Shown here: one piece after another, positions 43,919 to 52,089 of the stretch
Numbering within the stretch: the stretch's first letter is position 1
How the letters are laid out: every line of letters begins with the position of its first letter
Source: CAXBCP01 sp047638395
GTDB lineage: Bacteria > Pseudomonadota > Alphaproteobacteria > MPNO01 > UBA830
DNA: 64,000 nucleotides
Assembly: GCA_047638395.1 (NCBI GenBank)
Contig: JBLIMV010000002.1
Span: forward strand, 124,001 to 188,000
Direction: 5' to 3'
Position numbers and translations under genes: made by a program
Notes under the pieces: model-generated
Told to the model about the DNA's origin: nothing
The model's input: only the letters and a program-made list of their open reading frames with translations
Database searches by the model: none

Positions 43919-45091
43919 CTAGGCGCGCTCATCGACCGCAAGCGGCCCTTCTTCAAGACTATCGGCAAAGACAATTTCGTCTGCCGAAATCAGCGTCTGG
44001 CTTTTGAACCGCCGGGCGATCTCGGCCGAGACGTCATCGTTACCCGCCCCTTCGACGGCCAGCGCCAGGCGATCGCCGCCGCCATCCTTGGCCGATACCG
44101 TCAGACGATAAGTACCGGTCGGCCCTTCAAGGCCAAGCAACACGGCACGGACTTCGGACGGATAAATCTTCACACCCTTTACCTTCACCATATTGTCGGT
44201 TCGCCCAAAGACGACACGCGGCAGATTAACCGTCCGGCCATGGACCGGACCGGTCGTCTGGCGGACCGTCAGATCACCGGTCCGGTAGCGCACCAGCGGC
44301 TGTGCTTCTTTCTTCAGATGAGACAGCACCAGCTCGCCGCGTTCGCCGTCAGCGACAAGTTCGCCGGTCGCCGGATCGATGACTTCAGCATAAACCAGCT
44401 CGTCAAACACATGCACGCCCGTGCCGCCCGGAAACGTGCGCGCAACCGGCAGGAATTCCGACAGCGAAAACGAATCCACGAGGATCGTGTCGGGCATGGC
44501 CGCCTTTACGGCGCCATACAGTGTAGGATTGCCGGTAAACGCTTCACCGCCGGCAAAGAACACCTTCGGCGGTGTGAGACCGGCTTCAATCAGTTTCAGT
44601 GAAAACGACGGATTACCCGCCAGCACGGTCACATTGTGTTTGGCGCAAACATCGACGGTGCGTTCGGCCTCACCCGGTCCGAGCGGAATACACGCGACCC
44701 CGTGGGCTTCCATCTGCGACTGGTAAAACAACCCGGCGACAAACATGTGATAGCCGAATGTGACGGCACAGACATCGCCCGGGCCGATCCCGCAGGCATC
44801 CAGCTGGGTGCGCGCGGCGGCGATCATGTTGGCCATATCGCCCGCCGTCTGCATGGCCGGCACAAGGGACGCGCCCATCGGGCTCAGATTCATGCGCACC
44901 GGGTTGGTGCCGCCAAAGGCGCCGTAGCCCGGCTTTTCCATCTCGGCGACAAGATCGCCACGGCCCATCAGAGGTGCGTTCGCGGCAAAATCCGCCGCAT
45001 CGGCAACGCTGGCCGGCAGCCGTCCCTTGTAGAACGGATGTGCCGCCAGTTTATCGAGCTGCGCGTTCAGGGCATCAGTCGGAAACGTCAT
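43919..45091 (-). CDS. PaaK-like AMP-binding family protein lacking canonical P-loop
   Basis: A 390-residue protein with the layout of phenylacetate-CoA ligase (usually about 430). FFAGGEAF, VRYRTGDLT, FGRTDNMVKVKGVKIYPSEV and the small C-terminal domain agree with the family. Where SSGTTGKP is expected the sequence reads FGGTNPVRMNLS (residues 59-70), and the C-terminus (EEGPLAVDERA) lacks the usual Lys. Adenylation by the standard mechanism is therefore doubtful. The start overlaps the stop of the ThDP gene (TAATG), so the two are coupled and may make and then process one acyl group. Confidence 0.8.
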   Translation of the reverse strand: MTFPTDALNAQLDKLAAHPFYKGRLPASVADAADFAANAPLMGRGDLVAEMEKPGYGAFGGTNPVRMNLSPMGASLVPAMQTAGDMANMIAAARTQLDACGIGPGDVCAVTFGYHMFVAGLFYQSQMEAHGVACIPLGPGEAERTVDVCAKHNVTVLAGNPSFSLKLIEAGLTPPKVFFAGGEAFTGNPTLYGAVKAAMPDTILVDSFSLSEFLPVARTFPGGTGVHVFDELVYAEVIDPATGELVADGERGELVLSHLKKEAQPLVRYRTGDLTVRQTTGPVHGRTVNLPRVVFGRTDNMVKVKGVKIYPSEVRAVLLGLEGPTGTYRLTVSAKDGGGDRLALAVEGAGNDDVSAEIARRFKSQTLISADEIVFADSLEEGPLAVDERA

Positions 45092-46842
45092 TAGCGCACT
45101 GCGTCCGCTTTGGCGGCGGCGTCGTCATACGTTGTATGAACGTTGATCACCGCCTGGCGCTTGTCGACTTCGACAGACTTGATCCCGCGTTCGAGCGCCG
45201 CCTGCAGGTCAGCCGGATCGCTCACTTCCTCGCCATAGCCGTCGGAGGCCTGGACGATCTTGTGATATTCGGGCGCCGGATCGAGATAGGTCAGTGGCGC
45301 CTGGTTGGAGCTGGATGCCGCACCGTCGGGATAAAGACCAAGAGTAGCCTTGCGGACCGAACCCCACATCTTGTTATTCATGATCACGGTGAGGACCGGC
45401 AGGTCATAGGCCGCCGAGACGAAATGCGCAGGTGTCGGGTTGCCGAACATATAGGCACCATCACCGACAACACAGAACACCCGCTTATCCTTCTGGCCGA
45501 GCTTCACGCCATGCGATGCGCCAAGCCCCCAGCCAAGTCCTCCCGACGGGCTTGTACCGAAGAAGCTTCCGGGATCACGCAGCGAGAGGTTGCCAAGCGC
45601 GAGTTGGGATTCGGATATCAGGATGTCTTCGTCCTGCTTCACCTGATTGAGGCAATGCGCGACCCAGGCATTGTCCATCGCGGCAGTGCCGGATGCGATC
45701 TTTTCAATCCGCGCCTGATTGGCGGCGGCCTGATCGCCCTTGATGCCAGCGATTTTGGACCGGCGTGCATCAATGCGGCCCTGAGCCGCTTTTTCGCGGC
45801 TCGCCATCGCTTCTTCGAGCATCGGAATAGATGAGCCCGAGCTGCCCCGGATTCCGAGATCGCAGGGAAATCCGCGAACCGGGTAGTTTTCGAAAAGCGG
45901 ATCGGCACCGAGATGGATAACCTTGGCGTCGGGGTTCAGCTTGTGCAGCGACGGTATCCACGGCACATCGCAATCGAGCACGAGGATTGCATCCGCATCG
46001 GGCAGATAAGGACCTGGTTCGTAGCCCATATGCATCGGATGATCCGTCGAAATATTCACATAACGCGGCCGATAGGTGATCACCGGCAGGGCGTAGCGCT
46101 CGGCGAGTGATTCCAGCGCCGGGACGGCGGCGCGGTTCTGGCCCATGCTGGCCGTGATGATGATCGGATTTTCGGCAGCAGCCAGGATCTCGGCGGCTTC
46201 GTCGATAGCGTTCGCATCGGCGGAAGCGGCACGCGCCGGCTGGCGGCGGGTCGGCGACTGATACGTGAAATCGCCCGGCTTTTCAGCCAGAACTTCGCGC
46301 GGCAGGGACAGATAGACCGGGCCACGGGGTTCGGTCATGGCGATGGTAACGGCGCGGTCGACGATGGTTTCGACCTGCTTCGCATTACGCAGCTCGTAAT
46401 CCCATTTGACCATTTCGCGCATCACGCCACCCTGGTCGAACATTTCCTGTCCCCAGTGAATATAAAGCGAGCGCGATCCGTCGAAGCCTTCTTCTGTCAG
46501 CGGTGTACGGCCGGATGTCATCAGGACGGGCACATTCTCACGCGCGGCGTTCATCACGCCGCAGATCGCGTTCGCGGTGCCGACATTCACATGCACCATC
46601 ACCGATGCAAGCCGGCCGGTCGCGACGTAATAGCCATGGGCCATCGCGACGCCGAGGTTTTCATGCGGCACCGTGATGGGAGTCGGCGCGCTGCCCTCGC
46701 CTGTCAGCGATTTGGACAGGCCTTCGATGATCGATGGAAAATCCGTGCCGGCATTGCCGAACAGGTAGTCGACTCCACGGTCTTTCAGGAGCGTCAGATA
46801 GGCTTCTGCGGCACTATCGACCTTGATTGTCTTGGCTGGCAT
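45091..46842 (-). CDS. Thiamine pyrophosphate-dependent enzyme (acetolactate synthase/benzoylformate decarboxylase type)
   Basis: A 583-residue ThDP enzyme with three domains. The catalytic Glu is E61 in PHENLGVAMAHGY. The ThDP motif starts at G460-D461-G462 and ends at VIMNNKMWG. DYLFGNAGTDFPSIIEGL opens the protein. It decarboxylates or ligates a 2-keto acid; the substrate cannot be told. Its stop overlaps the start of the PaaK-like gene by one base, so the two are co-translated. A 91-base gap separates it from the GST gene upstream. Confidence 0.88.
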   Translation of the reverse strand: MPAKTIKVDSAAEAYLTLLKDRGVDYLFGNAGTDFPSIIEGLSKSLTGEGSAPTPITVPHENLGVAMAHGYYVATGRLASVMVHVNVGTANAICGVMNAARENVPVLMTSGRTPLTEEGFDGSRSLYIHWGQEMFDQGGVMREMVKWDYELRNAKQVETIVDRAVTIAMTEPRGPVYLSLPREVLAEKPGDFTYQSPTRRQPARAASADANAIDEAAEILAAAENPIIITASMGQNRAAVPALESLAERYALPVITYRPRYVNISTDHPMHMGYEPGPYLPDADAILVLDCDVPWIPSLHKLNPDAKVIHLGADPLFENYPVRGFPCDLGIRGSSGSSIPMLEEAMASREKAAQGRIDARRSKIAGIKGDQAAANQARIEKIASGTAAMDNAWVAHCLNQVKQDEDILISESQLALGNLSLRDPGSFFGTSPSGGLGWGLGASHGVKLGQKDKRVFCVVGDGAYMFGNPTPAHFVSAAYDLPVLTVIMNNKMWGSVRKATLGLYPDGAASSSNQAPLTYLDPAPEYHKIVQASDGYGEEVSDPADLQAALERGIKSVEVDKRQAVINVHTTYDDAAAKADAVR

Positions 46843-46933
46843 GGCTGTCCCTCATCCCTAATGTTTATGGGTTGTTTGTGGCTTTTCGATAGCACGGACC
46901 AGACGGCATTGCCACCGCCCGGCACGGCGAATA

Positions 46934-47722
46934 TCAGGCCGCGAGAATTTCCCTCAATTTCGCATCCGTCTCGTTCCGCGGCACGTCAAAACGGTCCCGG
47001 TCGGCATCGCTTAGTACATCTTCGATACAGGGCCCGTAGGTCGGACGCGCCTTCATGGCGGCAAACCAGCGGGTGATATTGGGCCGGTCCGCCCATAACC
47101 CTTCCATGCCCAGCATCTCGGCGCGATTGATATAGGGCGTCAGCGCCGCATCGGCGAGCGACCAGGCATCGCCGGCCAGAAATTCCGTGTCGGCAAGATC
47201 GGCTTCCATCTGTGTCGCCGCCTTTTCGTACTGTCGGATGGCGTTCGCGACCAGCGGGGCCGCCAAGCCCATTTCAACCGATTGCTGCTGGCGTTCGCGA
47301 TAGGCGGGATCGGGAATGCGGGCAAAATGCGCGGCAAGATCTTCGGGCGATTTCAGGATAAGCACCTTGCGGTTGGCGGTCGCAAAGGTCACGACGCCGA
47401 TCGCTGCATGCAGCACATCGTCCACCCGCTTCATCCAGAGCCGGGCCCGCGCCCGCAGCACAGGGTCGGCGGGCATCAACGGCGGCTCGGGGAACGCTTC
47501 GTCCAGGTAGCCCAGAATAATCGAGGATTCGATGATGACATTACCGTCATGGACCAGCGTCGGGATGACGCCGTTCGGGTTGAGCTTCAGATATTCCGGC
47601 GTGTGCTGATCGCCCCGTTGCAGATTCAGGATTTCGCCTTCCCAGTCGAGACCCTTTTCAGCCAGGACAAGACGCACCTTGATGGCACAGACGGATGTCG
47701 TGCCGTGATAGAGCTTGATCAA
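46934..47722 (-). CDS. Glutathione S-transferase family protein (third copy)
   Basis: A 262-residue GST-fold protein, longer than the tandem pair at 7311-8714 and clearly different from it. N-terminal thioredoxin-like domain: YHGTTSVCAIKVRLVL with a Cys where some omega or beta-type GSTs carry theirs, then LKLNPNGVIPTLVHDG and ESSIILGYLDEAF. C-terminal helical domain: SLADAALTPYINRAEML. It is 9 bases after the isochorismatase-type gene. It may handle glutathione conjugates or act in ring-cleavage isomerisation; substrate unknown. Confidence 0.87.
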   Translation of the reverse strand: MIKLYHGTTSVCAIKVRLVLAEKGLDWEGEILNLQRGDQHTPEYLKLNPNGVIPTLVHDGNVIIESSIILGYLDEAFPEPPLMPADPVLRARARLWMKRVDDVLHAAIGVVTFATANRKVLILKSPEDLAAHFARIPDPAYRERQQQSVEMGLAAPLVANAIRQYEKAATQMEADLADTEFLAGDAWSLADAALTPYINRAEMLGMEGLWADRPNITRWFAAMKARPTYGPCIEDVLSDADRDRFDVPRNETDAKLREILAA

Positions 47723-47731
47723 TGTAAATTC

Positions 47732-48436
47732 CTACTCGGCGGCGGCAACGTCGTTATGACGGATCATGCGGTCCATCACCTCATCCGACGTCATCACATC
47801 GCCAAACTGCTGGATAAAGGTCTCCAACGAGGCAAGATGCTCGTCATCGGACGACGCGGCGCAGCAGTCGGACACCATGACCGATTTAAAATCGAGCATC
47901 ATCGCGTCCCGTGCGGTGGAATCGCAGCACACATTGGTCTTGGTGCCGCCGACCAGAACGGTGTCGATGCCACGGCTTCGCAACACCCGCTCAAGCGTTG
48001 ACGAGCCATGCGCGAAGGCGCTGTAGCGGTTCTTGATCAACGTGATATCGCCCTCTTCAACAACCAGATCGTCCCAGACCTTCTGGGATTCTGGCGCCAG
48101 GCTTTCGACCATGCGCTGGCGGATATCCGGATTGCGCACCACGTGATTAAAGAAAACTTCCCAGTCGCTGATCCCGTCATTGAGTGTGTTGGTATGCAGC
48201 ACCCAGAAGACCGGCACACCAAGCGAGCGCAACCTGGCGGCCAGGTCGTTGATCGACGGCACGACATCCCGGGCGGTGGGTACTTCGCCGGGGGCGCCGG
48301 GCAGACAGAACGTGTTCTGCATATCGATGATCACAAGTGCGGATTTGCGCGGGTCGAGTTCTGTAAACCAGTGAATGTCGCCGCGCCGGGCGACCACGCG
48401 GTCGACAATGTGCTGGCTGATAGAGACGTTATGCAT
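47732..48436 (-). CDS. Isochorismatase-like cysteine hydrolase
   Basis: A 234-residue hydrolase of the isochorismatase/nicotinamidase superfamily. The triad is Asp38 (VIIDMQNTF), Lys135 (TLIKNRYSAF) and Cys170 (TNVCCDSTARDA). Nicotinamidases, carbamoylsarcosinase and N-carbamoyl hydrolases share the fold; the metal-site residues that would mark nicotinamidase are not obvious. It is the first gene of the long minus-strand block and diverges from the dioxygenase operon across 144 bases with an inverted repeat. An amide or carbamoyl substrate is likely. Confidence 0.88.
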   Translation of the reverse strand: MHNVSISQHIVDRVVARRGDIHWFTELDPRKSALVIIDMQNTFCLPGAPGEVPTARDVVPSINDLAARLRSLGVPVFWVLHTNTLNDGISDWEVFFNHVVRNPDIRQRMVESLAPESQKVWDDLVVEEGDITLIKNRYSAFAHGSSTLERVLRSRGIDTVLVGGTKTNVCCDSTARDAMMLDFKSVMVSDCCAASSDDEHLASLETFIQQFGDVMTSDEVMDRMIRHNDVAAAE

Positions 48437-48512
48437 CTGTTGGCCCTCATCTGCTTACCGGTGATCCCATCACCCGTGGATACCTAATCGTATCACCGGC
48501 ATCGCACTGGGA

Positions 48513-48534
48513 ATACCCGTCGCCCTATGGGTAT
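48513..48534. promoter_or_regulatory. Inverted repeat in divergent isochorismatase / dioxygenase promoter region
   Basis: ATACCC (48513-48518) and GGGTAT (48529-48534) are inverted repeats separated by 10 bases, 22 bases overall, between divergent starts at 48436 and 48581. The half-site spacing fits binding of a dimeric repressor. The regulator is not encoded next to it and is unknown. Confidence 0.45.
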
Positions 48535-48580
48535 AGTTATCTTTCAGAACTATGTCGTGACGCTGAGAAGGGAACTATCG

Positions 48581-49945
48581 ATGTCCGGAAATCTGAGCGA
48601 ACTTGTGGGGCGCGGCCGGGTCAGCCGGCGGCTGTATACCGACCCAGCGATTTTCGAAGAGGAGATGAAACGCATCTTCGGCCGTGCCTGGCTCTGGCTT
48701 GGGCATGAGAGCCAGATCAAGAACCCGGGCGATTTCTTCACCACGCGCATGGGCCGCGACCGGATCATCGTCGCCCGGCACGACGACGGTGAAATATACG
48801 CCTTCCATAACCGCTGCACCCATCGCGGTGCCGAGGTCTGTCCCAAAAAATCGGGCAACGCGGCGCATTTCGAATGCCCCTATCACGCCTGGACATTCCG
48901 CACCGACGGCTCGCTCAAATCGGTGCCACTGCGCAAGGGCTACGATTCCGGTTTTGATGCGCGGATCGACGCCCTGGCGCTCGAACCCGTCGCACGGCTG
49001 GACAGCTACCAGGGGTTTATCTTCGGAAGCCATGCCGCCGACGGAGACGACCTGCAGACCTATCTCGGCCCGGATGTCCGCGCCGCGTTCGATAATTTCA
49101 TCGACCGGTCGCCGGACGGCACGGTGGAGATGGCGGGCGGCACCACGGTGCAGCGCTATCGCGGCAACTGGAAGCTTCAGATCGAGAATTCCATCGACCT
49201 TCTGCACCCGCTGATCCTGCATAACAGTGCGGTCGATGCCGCGGACCGGGTCGATCACGGCGGGCGCGAGCCGTCCATCGAATGGGACACAGTCAAGGCA
49301 AACGGGCTCAGCTTCAGCGAATGGGACGAATTGCATGTCGCCGCCCTGCCCCGTGGCCATTGCTGGATGGGTGGATTCCTGACCAAGTCGATCGACGACG
49401 ATGCCGAAAAGGCCGTCATGGACGAAAACGGCTGGCGGGCCCTGCAGTCCCAGTACCGCGACACCATGATCGCGGCCCATGGCGAAGAACGGACGGATGA
49501 AGTGCTCGCCTTCAACCGTCACAACACCATCGTCTATCCCAATCTGTTGGTGAATTCCCGCCTGGCGCAGATCCGTATTCTGCACCCGTCGGCGGCGGAC
49601 TGCACCGAGCAGCACGGCTACATCTTCCGCCGCGGCGGCGCACCGGAACGCATGTTCGAAGCATCGGTCCGGATGGTGAACGCCAATAACTCACCATCAT
49701 CCATCGTGACCAGCGACGACCACGAAGTGTTCGAACGCATTCAGGAAGCACTGGAATTCGGCACGTCCGAATGGCTCGACTGGTCACGCGGGATCGATCA
49801 GGAGCGTGAACTGGAAGGCGGCACCGGCGGCGCCGGCACCAATGAAGTGGCAATGCGCAACCAGCACCGCGCCTGGGCGGAATATATGGCGGCCGAATAC
49901 ATAGTGGACGAAGACAGGGCGCCCGCACCCATGGCAGACGCCTGA
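48581..49945 (+). CDS. Rieske aromatic ring-hydroxylating dioxygenase, alpha subunit
   Basis: A 454-residue oxygenase subunit. Rieske ligands are C79-x-H81 (RCTHRGAEV) and C99-PY-H102. The mononuclear iron motif is ENSIDLLHPLILH. I start at ATG 48581, which has AAGGGA at good spacing; the in-frame ATG at 48527 has none. Length and the adjoining small subunit fit the alpha-beta type that cis-dihydroxylates benzoate-like or biphenyl-like substrates. Ferredoxin and reductase genes are not adjacent. The neighbouring transporter suggests an aromatic acid. Confidence 0.93.
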   Translation: MSGNLSELVGRGRVSRRLYTDPAIFEEEMKRIFGRAWLWLGHESQIKNPGDFFTTRMGRDRIIVARHDDGEIYAFHNRCTHRGAEVCPKKSGNAAHFECPYHAWTFRTDGSLKSVPLRKGYDSGFDARIDALALEPVARLDSYQGFIFGSHAADGDDLQTYLGPDVRAAFDNFIDRSPDGTVEMAGGTTVQRYRGNWKLQIENSIDLLHPLILHNSAVDAADRVDHGGREPSIEWDTVKANGLSFSEWDELHVAALPRGHCWMGGFLTKSIDDDAEKAVMDENGWRALQSQYRDTMIAAHGEERTDEVLAFNRHNTIVYPNLLVNSRLAQIRILHPSAADCTEQHGYIFRRGGAPERMFEASVRMVNANNSPSSIVTSDDHEVFERIQEALEFGTSEWLDWSRGIDQERELEGGTGGAGTNEVAMRNQHRAWAEYMAAEYIVDEDRAPAPMADA

Positions 49946-49946
49946 G

Positions 49947-50459
49947 ATGCCCCCCGGCGCGACGGCATCACTCGAACGCTGGCACACGGTACAGCAGTTT
50001 CTGTTTCACGAAGCCCGGTTGCTGGACGAACGCCACTGGGACGACTGGCTGAATCTATACCAGGACGATGCCGAATACTGGATGCCCTATGAATGGGGAC
50101 AACAGAGCGCGACCGACCATGTGTCGCTGTTCTTTGAAGACAAAACCCTGCTGCGGATGCGGATCGACCGGTTGAAGAACGATCTGTCGCCGCTCGAATG
50201 GCCGCCGGCGCGGACCAACCGGCACCTTTCCAATGTGCAGATCACCGACGATACCGGCGACCGGGTAACCGCGACCGCGTATCTCGCCTTCGTCGAATAC
50301 CGGCGTGAGGAGCAGCGCTGGTATTCAGGCCGCGTCACCTGGGCGCTCGACGCGGCCGGGGACGGAAACGGGGACGGCTTTCGGATCGCGGCCAAGCGGG
50401 TCGATCTGCTGAACTGCGATCAGGAAAGCGGGCATCTGCGGTTTGCGGCACCGATGTAG
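49947..50459 (+). CDS. Aromatic ring-hydroxylating dioxygenase, beta subunit
   Basis: A 170-residue small subunit with a SnoaL-like cone fold: FLFHEARLLDERHWDDWLNLYQDDAEYWMPYE, then RTNRHLSNVQITD and a C-terminal strand-rich part. It starts one base after the alpha-subunit stop, so expression is coupled. The beta subunit is structural and sometimes shapes substrate range. A dispersed repeat (50511-50592) separates it from the transporter gene. Confidence 0.92.
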   Translation: MPPGATASLERWHTVQQFLFHEARLLDERHWDDWLNLYQDDAEYWMPYEWGQQSATDHVSLFFEDKTLLRMRIDRLKNDLSPLEWPPARTNRHLSNVQITDDTGDRVTATAYLAFVEYRREEQRWYSGRVTWALDAAGDGNGDGFRIAAKRVDLLNCDQESGHLRFAAPM

Positions 50460-50510
50460 GGTCGTTGATCGCCAGCGTGAATGATCGCACCACCCAAGGG
50501 AGCAATACTG

Positions 50511-50592
50511 AATGTCACCCCAGCCTTGTGCCGGGGTCCAGTCTTCAAAGGCACCACACCTGGGTCCCGGCACAAGGCCGGGATGACACATT
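50511..50592. repeat. Dispersed palindromic repeat (TGTCA ... TGACA type)
   Basis: Ends are AATGTCA (50511-50517) and TGACACATT (50584-50592). Inside are CCCCagccttgtgcCGGGG and CCCGGcacaaggCCGGG hairpins. It shares its core and end sequence with the element at 28254-28335. It lies inside the dioxygenase/transporter stretch and may affect how far transcription carries into the transporter. Confidence 0.7.
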
Positions 50593-50649
50593 GATCGTCC
50601 TGTCCAATATCTGTTGAGCCGTGAAACGTGCTAAAGGGTCACCGCAATC

Positions 50650-51780
50650 ATGGCAGTTCGTTTTTCCTTTTATTACGCAGCGATCTTTCTGGCGGTCGGC
50701 ATTCATCTGCCGTTCTGGCCGGCATGGCTGAAATATCGCGGGCTCGACGCGACGGAGATCAGTTTGATCCTGTCGGTTGCCGTGTGGATACGCGCCTTCG
50801 CCAGCCCGCTGATCGCCCATTTCGCTGACCGCTCAGGCGCCCATAAGAAAATCATCATGATCTCGGCGGGCGGCGGCGTGATTACCTATGCGCTGTTCGG
50901 CATCGCCGACGGGTTCTGGGCACTGTTCGTGGTCAACGTGCTGGCGAGCGCGATGTTCATGGCGCTGATACCGCTCGGCGAAAATCTCGCATCCCGCGCC
51001 TCGGTCGAACACGGCTTCGATTACGGACGCGTGCGACTGTGGGGATCGATCACATTTATCCTTGCCGCCTATGCGGGCGGCTGGGTGGTCGAACGGTCCG
51101 GCGATGAAGCGATCCTGTGGATGATTGTCGCGGCGATGGTCGCGGCCTTTGTCGCCGGATTCGGCCTGCCCGACCGGCCGGCGCGCGACCGGCCAGTGGT
51201 GCGGTTTCCCGCCTTCGTGTTGTTGCGGCAAAAACCGTTCCTGGTGTTTATCGCCGCGGTCAGCCTGCTGCAGTCGAGCCACGCGGTGCTCTATGTGTTC
51301 GGGACGATCCACTGGCGAGAAGCGGGACTGCCGGACGATGTGATCGGCGCGCTGTGGGCCGAGGGCGTGATCGCCGAGATTATCCTGTTTGCCTTCTCGG
51401 GCGCGGTCCTCGCCCGGATCAGCCCGATACGGCTGATGTATATCGCTGCCATCGGCGGCATTATCCGCTGGGTGATCCTGGCAAACACGACCGACATCGG
51501 GATGCTGTTTGCGACCCAGTGGCTCCACGGGCTGACATTCGGTGCGGCCCATCTGGCGGCGATGCATCACATGCTGCAAACGATACCGGAACACATGTCG
51601 GCATCGGCGCAGAGCCTGTATTCGGGCTTTGCCATCGGTCTGGTGATGGGCCTGACAATGCTGGTCGCGGGCGGTTTATATGAAAATCTGGCAGGCGGCG
51701 CGTTCTACGCGATGATCGGACTGTCCGCCGCCGGGGGGGCCGCCGCTATCTGGCTGGCCCGACTAAAGCAGCCCGTTTAG
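50650..51780 (+). CDS. MFS transporter, HcaT (3-phenylpropionate) type
   Basis: A 376-residue major facilitator protein with about 12 helices. The N-terminus (FYYAAIFLAVGIHLPFWPAWLKYRGL) and PLIAHFADRSGAHKK match the LacY/NupG-like MFS_1 group to which HcaT, the 3-phenylpropionate permease, belongs. It follows a two-subunit aromatic dioxygenase, so uptake of an aromatic acid for that enzyme is a fair inference. Substrate is unproven. Confidence 0.83.
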   Translation: MAVRFSFYYAAIFLAVGIHLPFWPAWLKYRGLDATEISLILSVAVWIRAFASPLIAHFADRSGAHKKIIMISAGGGVITYALFGIADGFWALFVVNVLASAMFMALIPLGENLASRASVEHGFDYGRVRLWGSITFILAAYAGGWVVERSGDEAILWMIVAAMVAAFVAGFGLPDRPARDRPVVRFPAFVLLRQKPFLVFIAAVSLLQSSHAVLYVFGTIHWREAGLPDDVIGALWAEGVIAEIILFAFSGAVLARISPIRLMYIAAIGGIIRWVILANTTDIGMLFATQWLHGLTFGAAHLAAMHHMLQTIPEHMSASAQSLYSGFAIGLVMGLTMLVAGGLYENLAGGAFYAMIGLSAAGGAAAIWLARLKQPV

Positions 51781-51819
51781 GCTGCCCAACTAAAGCAAGC
51801 TCGACTAACCAAAAGCCGT

Positions 51820-52008
51820 TTAGTGAAGCTGCTCTTCGTGGTCCATCGACGTGCGGATCAGCAGGAAGACAAACAGCACGGCGAAGACGAATATCGCCAG
51901 ACCGCCATAATAGCCGAGGCCGACGCCGGCCCGTGCCGCGACGAACAGGCCGCCGAGGCCCATCACGATGGTGGCAAAGCCGAGAATCCAGTTCGAAAAA
52001 TTGTTCAT
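51820..52008 (-). CDS. Small two-helix membrane protein, unassigned
   Basis: About 62 residues with two hydrophobic segments (ILGFATIVMGLGGLFVAA and YGGLAIFVFAVLFVFLLI) joined by a short loop, and a polar C-terminus (SMDHEEQLH). I choose ATG 52008, preceded by GGCGGAACAGG; a TTG at 52026 would add six residues. No family is recognised; such proteins can be stress or respiratory accessory proteins. It is convergent with the MFS gene. Confidence 0.6.
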   Translation of the reverse strand: MNNFSNWILGFATIVMGLGGLFVAARAGVGLGYYGGLAIFVFAVLFVFLLIRTSMDHEEQLH

Positions 52009-52089
52009 AGCCTGTTCCGCCGTCAATCTATTGGTCTGCCAAATCGTCTGCCGGGATAAATAAACGCTCCCGGGGTTCTTCGCAACGCG

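Noticed and set aside
51768..51785. Terminator at the end of the HcaT-like gene
   Set aside because: GCAGCC/GGCTGC forms a 6-bp hairpin over the stop codon, but no T-run follows.
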